Positions 7,035-12,533 of a stretch of 12,533 bases of DNA are shown piece by piece. The notes below the pieces were generated by a model. That model was not told where the DNA came from. It worked only from the letters and a program-made list of their open reading frames with translations, and ran no database searches. The first letter of the stretch is position 1. The number at the start of each line of letters is the position of its first letter. A program made the position numbers and the translations under genes. This DNA comes from Euperipatoides rowelli. Lineage: Eukaryota > Onychophora > Udeonychophora > Euonychophora > Peripatopsidae. The DNA lies in the NCBI GenBank assembly GCA_003024985.2, contig PXIH01S0002854.1; one strand, given 5' to 3'.

Positions 7035-9040
7035 AAACAATTGAAAGGTTAAACAACATAAAATTAAGTTTCAATAAATTGATATGGAGAACCTAAAGAA
7101 ACATGCACATGAATTTCTATTAGTACTCAAAAATAGATTCATCACATTATTAGATTTGTTGAAAGAAGTGCAATATCTTGAAGAAACCAAATTTCTTTCT
7201 TTTTTTTTAATTTTTTATAAAAAATAAATCTCCCCTCCAACGGGAGAAGAGATGTATTTTTTGAGGTTAATCAATTTAAATACACCAGATAATTTACAAA
7301 TAATACATCAGAAACAGGTTCCTAAAATGATAACAAGGGCAGCGTACTTGGAAAAACACAAAGTGAGCTGTTACAGATAGGGGAAAAATGTTCCTTAACT
7401 GCCCAAGCCAAGGCGCAAACCTGTACACCTCAGCATATGCCTTCAGTTCATCAAGTGGAGGTGAATCCGCTCGACCATGGAATCGAGACAAAATCAACTT
7501 TCTTATCAAAAAAAATATCTTAAATGCTGCAAAATGCATCACAGGTACAAAAGCCAATAAAAAAACTAACACAAGAGAAATCTAATGAAAAAGTGTCGGA
7601 AATGAAAAACAAGGTAGATTCCCTGTCCAAAATTAAATATGTTGAGCTCTGTGAAAAATTTTGAACATGCATTACAAAGGTATACAAGCATTCAACTGTG
7701 ATTTAATCAAGAATAAAATAGAGGAAAATAAAACTTTAAGGAAAACTAAACAAAGGTTAATGATTGGGAAAAATCAAATAATAGCAGTAAAAGAAAAACA
7801 TGGTAACATTTATTAAAATAAAGAATTTATTGTCCAAAGAGTTGAATAATTTTACAAGAAACAAAATCAAGATGAATCCTATATTACCAATATTAAATAT
7901 GAAGATCAAAAAGAATACAACAATAGTTTTACTGACACAATGTTTGATGTACCACATGTACTCACAGAAGAAATGAAACATTTAGTAAAAATAATGAAGA
8001 AATGAAAGGCACTAGGCTAAGACAACACAACAATTGCTATTAAACAAGTATGTGGTGATAAACTAGAAAAAACACTCACTAGGTGTTTTACAGAATGATT
8101 TAAACAAAGAAATACACCAATTGGATGACATAATGCTGTTGTAATATTGTTTTACAAAAAAGGTATTAAAGAAGATCTTAAAAATTACAAAACTATAAGC
8201 TTGTTAGAAGTTGTTACCAGTCATATATAAAATTTTCACCAAGGTTCTGACAAATAAATTACAAAAATAATTAGAAGAGGCTTAATCCAAAGAACAATCT
8301 GGTTTCAGGTATAGATTTAGCACCATAGACCACCAACAAGTAGTATGAGAAGTTGTTCATACATGCAATGAATATGAACCACCACTTTGCATAGGATTTG
8401 TTGACTATGAAATAGTGTTTGATTCAATATAATATACTCAATGATGCCCTAAAGAGGCAAGGTATTAATAAAGCATATACTGATTTAATCAACAACAACA
8501 TATATGAGAAGGCAACATTCACAGTGAGACTACATAAAGACACTAGCAAGATCCAAATCCAAAAAGAAATTTGTCACAGTGGCACAATCTTACCAAGTTA
8601 TTTAGAGCTTCACTTGAAGAAGTCTCTAGAAGTATAGATTGGGAACATATTGGATTACTGGAGTGTATTTGAACTATCTACATTTTGCTAATGATATTGT
8701 CTTATTTGCTTCATGTACATAAGAATATTATTACAGAAAAAGATACTTGACTTAAGTGAAACTAGCTCAAAAGAAGGATTGCAAATGAATCTAGTAAAAA
8801 CCTAATAATTGTTCAACAAATAAGTGCAACCTAAAGTGATTGAAAGTGAATGATCTAGTAATTGAAGAAGTCAAGAACATTGTTTATTTGGGTCAATTGA
8901 TTACTACAAGTGAAAACCAGATTTGTGAAGTCACAAAATAATGAAAATGGGCTGGAGTGCTTATGCAAAATTTAGTTTTTGAACAGTGTGAACTACCAAT
9001 TGTGACATATAGGGCTCAAACTTTGACACTCAATGCAGAG
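7035..9040 (+). pseudogene. Dead RTE-type LINE, endonuclease-RT linker and reverse transcriptase
   Basis: A decayed plus-strand copy with many stops and frameshifts. It starts in the region before RT (HEFLLVLKNRF, about 7110-7142). It is interrupted by a SINE (about 7190-7490) and resumes at KKNILNAAKCITGTK (about 7510). RT blocks follow: TEEMKHLVKIMKK, VILFYKKGIKEDLKNYK with SLLEVV (consensus NYRPISLL), IYKIFTKVLTNKLQK, EQSGFRYRFSTIDH and CIGFVDYEIVFDSI (consensus FVDYEKAFDS, first catalytic Asp kept). ALKRQGINKAYTDL, VRLHKDTSKI and LEEVSRSIDWE come next. The active-site box reads HFANDIVLFA (8681-8710): FADD has become FAND, so the first aspartate is lost. It then continues through VYLGQLITTSENQ to TYRAQTLTLNAE, where it stops abruptly at 9040. 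The apurinic endonuclease part is missing (5' truncation), and the last 3' portion is cut by the neighbouring L1/Tx1-like insertion. Confidence 0.85.
7190..7490 (-). mobile_element. tRNA-derived SINE, copy 2, nested in the RTE copy
   Basis: On the minus strand, an A box TGGTCGAGCGG (7477-7467) matches the tRNA A-box consensus TGGCNNAGTGG well. A B-box-like GGTTTGCGCCT follows at 7421-7411. The body aligns collinearly with copy 1 at 61-240 (shared CAGCATATG, CGC-AACCTGT, GTTCCTTAAC and AACAGGTTCCT blocks). The 3' end carries a small hairpin (CTCCC with GGGAG, about 7231-7247) and an A-rich tail ending near 7200. RTE coding similarity is present on both sides, before about 7190 and after about 7490, so the SINE inserted into that LINE in reverse. 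A 92-codon minus-strand frame over this segment (7572-7294) is not a protein. Ends are approximate; no clear target duplication was seen. Confidence 0.65.
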
Positions 9041-9534
9041 ATTATTATTATTTAATTTTTTTTATATTTTATTTAAAACCTAAAAAAAAAGGAATATATA
9101 CAAACTAAAATAGTTTAATAATTCTCAGAAAGTATTTTTTTTCTGTCTGAGATTACAAATCCAAGTTCAAAAAGTAAATAAAAAATTACTAGACATTTGT
9201 ATGTCAATAGGATAACATTCTATTATTCACACCTTCTAAAACTATGAATTTTTTCTTGACTTTAAGAGTATTAATTATTCCCTAATTGCCAAGAGATTGA
9301 AATTCTATAGCTCCCCAGATTTTGTAAAATGATTCACTGTTCAGCATGAACATATCTTTTAGATATACAGTAGTCGTTTATAATACTCATCAATTTTAAA
9401 CAATGCCTGAGGAGTTTTATTTTATTAAAGACTAATTCGCATCTCACTTTCCAAATTATAAAACACATAGCTTTCTGGTTGTCCTCCACTTACTAAGGTC
9501 AAACTTTTTTTTATGATTTCAAATATTGTACTTG
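9041..9534 (-). mobile_element. L1/Tx1-like LINE: 3' UTR and tail
   Basis: This is the stretch 3' of the LINE's last recognisable coding motif. On the minus strand it ends in an A-rich run, then TTAAATAATAATAAT (9055-9041), a short-repeat tail as seen at many LINE 3' ends. Exactly there the plus-strand RTE similarity stops. The stretch has no coding content. Confidence 0.6.
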
Positions 9535-10085
9535 TCATACGATATTGATGCAGTTGCAGTCTAAAAACAAATGATGCAAGGTTTCTGTTTGACCACATTC
9601 ATAAGGACAACTAAACTCATTCTCACTCTTCATGATTCCTTTACCCATCATCCACTCTTTCGTAGGAAGTATACCCAAGGTATATTTAACTAAAAAGTTC
9701 TGGAACAATACATAAATGTGATTACCTCTAATAAATTTTAAACTTACATTACTCTTCTTATAAGTTAGATATTGTGTTTCAGTCAATATTACTTTTTCTT
9801 TTAATTTCTTATATCTTAGCTTCTCAAGTCCTACATTCATTTTGTTTAATTGTTCAAATGTGCTTTTCCACTGGCGAAATATCGGATCTCCGACCACGTG
9901 TGCAATGTGAAACAACCTGTTATACTCTCTATTTGCAACAATATCCTTTTACACATAGTTGTACATTATTGACTTGTTAGCGACTCCAATATCTATCAAC
10001 CCCAATCCTCCTCTTTTTATAGGTAGCCTAGATCTATCTATATTGTCCAATAAATTTGTATCTTTAAACAAATATTTATGCATGA
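9535..10085 (-). pseudogene. L1/Tx1-like LINE ORF2: C-terminal region with zinc-knuckle-like motif
   Basis: The minus-strand translation gives a GGLGLIDI block (about 10010) common to LINE thumb and connection regions, then a frame from 9915 to 9535. That frame ends with a Cys/His cluster, CPYECGQTETLHHLFLDC (9609-9556), with spacing C-x3-C-x6-HH-x4-C. This resembles the C-terminal zf-RVT-type motif (C..C...ET..HLF..C) found in Tx1/L1-like ORF2 proteins. A TAG in the connecting frame (about 9953, after YNYV) breaks it. The preceding RT blocks lie at 10086-11157. Confidence 0.75.
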
Positions 10086-11160
10086 TCATATTAATTTACG
10101 TTCAAAAGTAAATAATCCCATAGTGCAAGTATTATACAGCATCATCTGATTTTGAATATCCTCTACACNCTCTTGTAACACTGAGTACTGCAACAAATTG
10201 ACATACCTGATAGGAAAATTAATACTTAGAATCTTGCCATGGGTGATATTAAGATTCTTATAATTCTCTTTTTTTTTTTGCTTTCTAATGTTCCAAAGGT
10301 GGGATTTTTGAAAATTAATACACAAACCTGTAATGTTCATGAATTCCTGCAATACAACATAAATTTTATCTACATGACCTTTTCCTGAAGCAAAGATAGT
10401 GAGATCATCTATGTATGATATTAATTTCAATTTTTTTATCTTGCCCTTCAACCACACTCCTTTACTTATTTTTTCAATTTTATGTATTAATTCCACAAGG
10501 TACAAATAGTATAATAAATAAAAAAATGGGAGACCCCTGCAAAATGCCATTTAACCTGACTTCAAAGTGTCTAAAGACAATTTGATTAATAAAAGCAATC
10601 TCCTTGTATGTTATCATATTGATTAATAGCTCCACCGTTTTTATAACACCTACATATTTCCTAATAAGTTAGACTAAATAACAAACATTTACGTTATTGA
10701 AGGCACCCTCCATGTCGATTCTTAAAACATATAACTCTTCTCTTGATTTAGTATTCCAATTTGAGAACACCATATGCAATTCAAAGAGAGACTGTCCTAT
10801 GGTCCTACCCTTGACTCCAAAGACTGTTTCAGGCAATGATTTCAATACTATTCTAGTCAATCGATTCNATATAATTTTCTCCAGTAATTTTTGGTCAGTA
10901 TTCATCAAAGCAATGGGTCTATATTGGTTAATAATTATCCCCCAATCTCCTATCTCATACTTTTTTGATATGATCTTAACGTAAGATACAAATATTTGAG
11001 TAAACTCGTTCCTAGCTTCAGTCATGTTTAATAAATGATTAAAAAAGTTCACCATTTCTACTAATACAAAATCATTGTTCGCAGAGCATAGTTCATAAGT
11101 TAACTTATCAGGACCAGGCATATTATTTTTTTTAATTGTTTTTAATACAACCTTCATTTT
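10086..11160 (-). pseudogene. L1/Tx1-like LINE ORF2: reverse transcriptase domain
   Basis: RT blocks in order on the minus strand: MPGPDKLTYELCS (about 11120), then QYRPIALMNTDQKLLEKII with NRL, ETVFGVKGRTIGQSL, and LRIDMEGAFNNVN (first catalytic Asp; consensus DFEKAFDSVN, second Asp replaced by Asn). A stop and frame change follow near 10670. A FEVRLNGILQGSPI stretch (about 10525-10560) then shifts frame into YLLYYLYLVELIHKI. The active-site box is LISYIDDLTIFA, with YIDD at 10415-10404 intact. ITGLCINFQKSHLW follows (the SGL-IN-KS block). One N base interrupts each of two codons (10867, 10169). The PGPDG and GRSI style of motifs points to the L1 superfamily (Tx1-like) rather than RTE or Jockey. 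Confidence 0.85.
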
Positions 11161-11790
11161 GCGTATTGTGATCTGTCATTTAACCTCGGCTCTTCAGCCT
11201 CTAAGACAACTGAATTTTTCGATTTATAAAAAAAAACAAACTTTTGGTCACCTTCAAATTTTTTATAACTTTCAATTCTATTTTTATTTGCAAATCTATC
11301 ATTTATTCCTTGTATGAATTCCTCTAGTAACACCTGAACTATTTCCAAATTGGATGTATAAAGTTTATTCTCCTTAACCACACATTTTAGATTTGAAGTC
11401 TTTTTTTTTCCCTTTAAAATACATAGTAATGTCCACCTTGGCATTACCGATGTAGTTAATAGTTCATTTGCTAATTTATTACTCAAATGCTTTTGTTGAA
11501 TACTCATTAATTGTTCTAATCTTTATTTTAAATCACAAATTTGCACTAAGTATTTTTCAGTATTAATAATATACCTAATCAAATTAATGTCATTAATTTC
11601 GAATTGAACTTTTTTTTATCTTTTTCAAATTTTGTTGAACTCCTATTTCAGAAATAGTATTCTTGACAAGTTGCCATTTAAATAAGGGAGTAATATCATT
11701 ATTTTGCATCACATTACACAAATTTACATCATTGTTGACAAAACTTATCAATTCCTCTACCCAAGTGGCAACAATTCCAATTTTATAATA
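11161..11790 (-). pseudogene. L1/Tx1-like LINE ORF2: linker between endonuclease and RT
   Basis: This segment is broken by stops. One longer frame (11507-11154) starts near KLANELLTTSVMPRW and contains LEIVQVLLEEFIQGIND, matching in character the LINE linker before RT, where a helper-like phrase introducing the RT domain is common. Stops and frame changes in about 11510-11640 separate it from the endonuclease part. Confidence 0.6.
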
Positions 11791-12440
11791 CTACTCATGA
11801 ACATAAAGATTACTTTTAATTTTCAAATTAATTATAAAATGATCTGAATAAGGCATCACAAGATATTCTAATTCATAAGAGAAACCTCCCTGTGCTGACA
11901 CATAAATCCTAACCAAGTGGTTAGCTGACCTCTTGTCTATTCTGGTAGGAGTTCCTGCCACATTAGTATATATTCCAACATCTAATAGGTCATCTTTTTT
12001 CCAGAAAACAACTTTCCTGTAGAATTATTTATATTTAAATCCCCAGCAACAACCAGATAGCTATTTTTATTCCTTTTCAATCTACGGGATATGAACATTC
12101 ACTAGCCCTACATTACATGATTCCAATTGCATTTTCACCACCATAATCCTTTCACCATTGGAATAAATATCTCGAATACCATGAGCAATGGACTTCGATA
12201 ATAATAGTGCCATGCCACTCCTTCTGGCATTATTGAAATTTTACTTAATTAACATAATAGACTCTCAACCGTTTCCTAACTTCAAGGTCATCCATTTTGG
12301 ATTGATGGGTTACCTGTAACAATATAAAAAGAACATTGTTCTTTAATAACAGTTTTACTATAAGTAATCCACTTTTTTTAACATATAACGATCTCACATT
12401 TAATGAGAGTAATGACAAGAATTTGAAATTCACTTTGATA
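11791..12440 (-). pseudogene. L1/Tx1-like LINE ORF2: apurinic-like endonuclease domain
   Basis: Read from 12433 down: LSLNVRSL (motif I, consensus LNVRGL), FILLQVTHQ (consensus LLQETH; the metal-binding Glu is replaced by Val, codon 12313-12311), RRSGMALLLSKS, VVAGDLNIN (consensus GDFN, Asp and Asn kept, 12044-12033), RSANHLVRIYVS (consensus R-DRIYVS, degenerate) and PYSDHFII (SDH motif kept, about 11833-11855). Frame shifts occur near 12245 and 12100. Loss of the QETH glutamate alone would inactivate target cleavage. ORF1 and the true 5' end, if present, lie beyond the right edge. Confidence 0.8.
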
Positions 12441-12533
12441 ATTAAAGGTCAAATGTAACGGATTTTAATTTTTTTTTTTAATTATTGATTTTCAAAGATT
12501 TTTACTAAAAACAAATTTCCAACAGAAAAAAAA
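12441..12533. other. AT-rich edge, probably 5' part of the L1/Tx1-like copy
   Basis: Long T and A runs, with no motif recognised. On the minus strand it lies immediately 5' of the endonuclease start, so it may be the ORF1-ORF2 spacer or flanking DNA. Confidence 0.3.

Noticed and set aside
7294-7572. A 92-codon minus-strand frame with a hydrophobic N-terminus that looks like a membrane protein
   Set aside because: It lies across the second SINE copy, including its A and B boxes, and runs antisense to RTE coding remnants; the homologous frame in copy 1 has a stop.
7757-7981. Minus-strand 74-codon hydrophobic ORF
   Set aside because: Antisense to recognisable RTE coding blocks; hydrophobicity arises from A-rich DNA read on the other strand.
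1-12533. CRISPR array, prokaryotic defence cluster or phage genes
   Set aside because: No regular repeat-spacer pattern and no bacterial gene organisation; introns, LINEs and SINEs show an animal genome.

Overview
The window looks like AT-rich, intron-bearing invertebrate DNA, most likely from an arthropod. It carries two exons of a chitin deacetylase with the LDL-receptor class A plus polysaccharide-deacetylase layout of arthropod cuticle and tracheal enzymes. These sit among decayed non-LTR retrotransposons and tRNA-derived SINEs. There are no operons, Shine-Dalgarno sites or bacterial genes. Two N positions (10169 and 10867) mark it as draft assembly sequence. I could not fix the species.

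Layout. Positions 61-240 hold a tRNA-like SINE on the minus strand, with a palindromic hairpin beyond its tail (17-43). Positions 1285-2940 hold the 3' part of a dead Jockey/CR1-group LINE on the minus strand. Positions 3629-4090 hold short minus-strand reading frames of unknown nature. The host gene reads on the minus strand: LDLa exon at 6720-6535, a 1522-nt intron with palindromes, a G-rich tract and a YY1-like site, then the catalytic-domain exon at 5012-4691. Positions 7035-9040 hold a dead RTE-type LINE on the plus strand, split by a second copy of the SINE (about 7190-7490, minus strand). From 9041 to the right edge lies a large L1/Tx1-like LINE on the minus strand. Its 3' tail abuts the truncated RTE copy.

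How it fits together. The two exons join in phase 1 to give a cysteine spacing typical of the family. The remaining catalytic exons and the upstream chitin-binding exon are not visible. The host gene's introns therefore seem large and filled with nested retroelements, or the gene is broken. Each LINE copy has stops, frameshifts and at least one lost catalytic residue (YADV, FAND and QVTH in place of YADD, FADD and QETH), so all are pseudogenes. I found no convincing novel molecular system. The most useful observations are the nested insertion history, the reconstructed exon pair and a few unexplained palindromic or coding-like segments.
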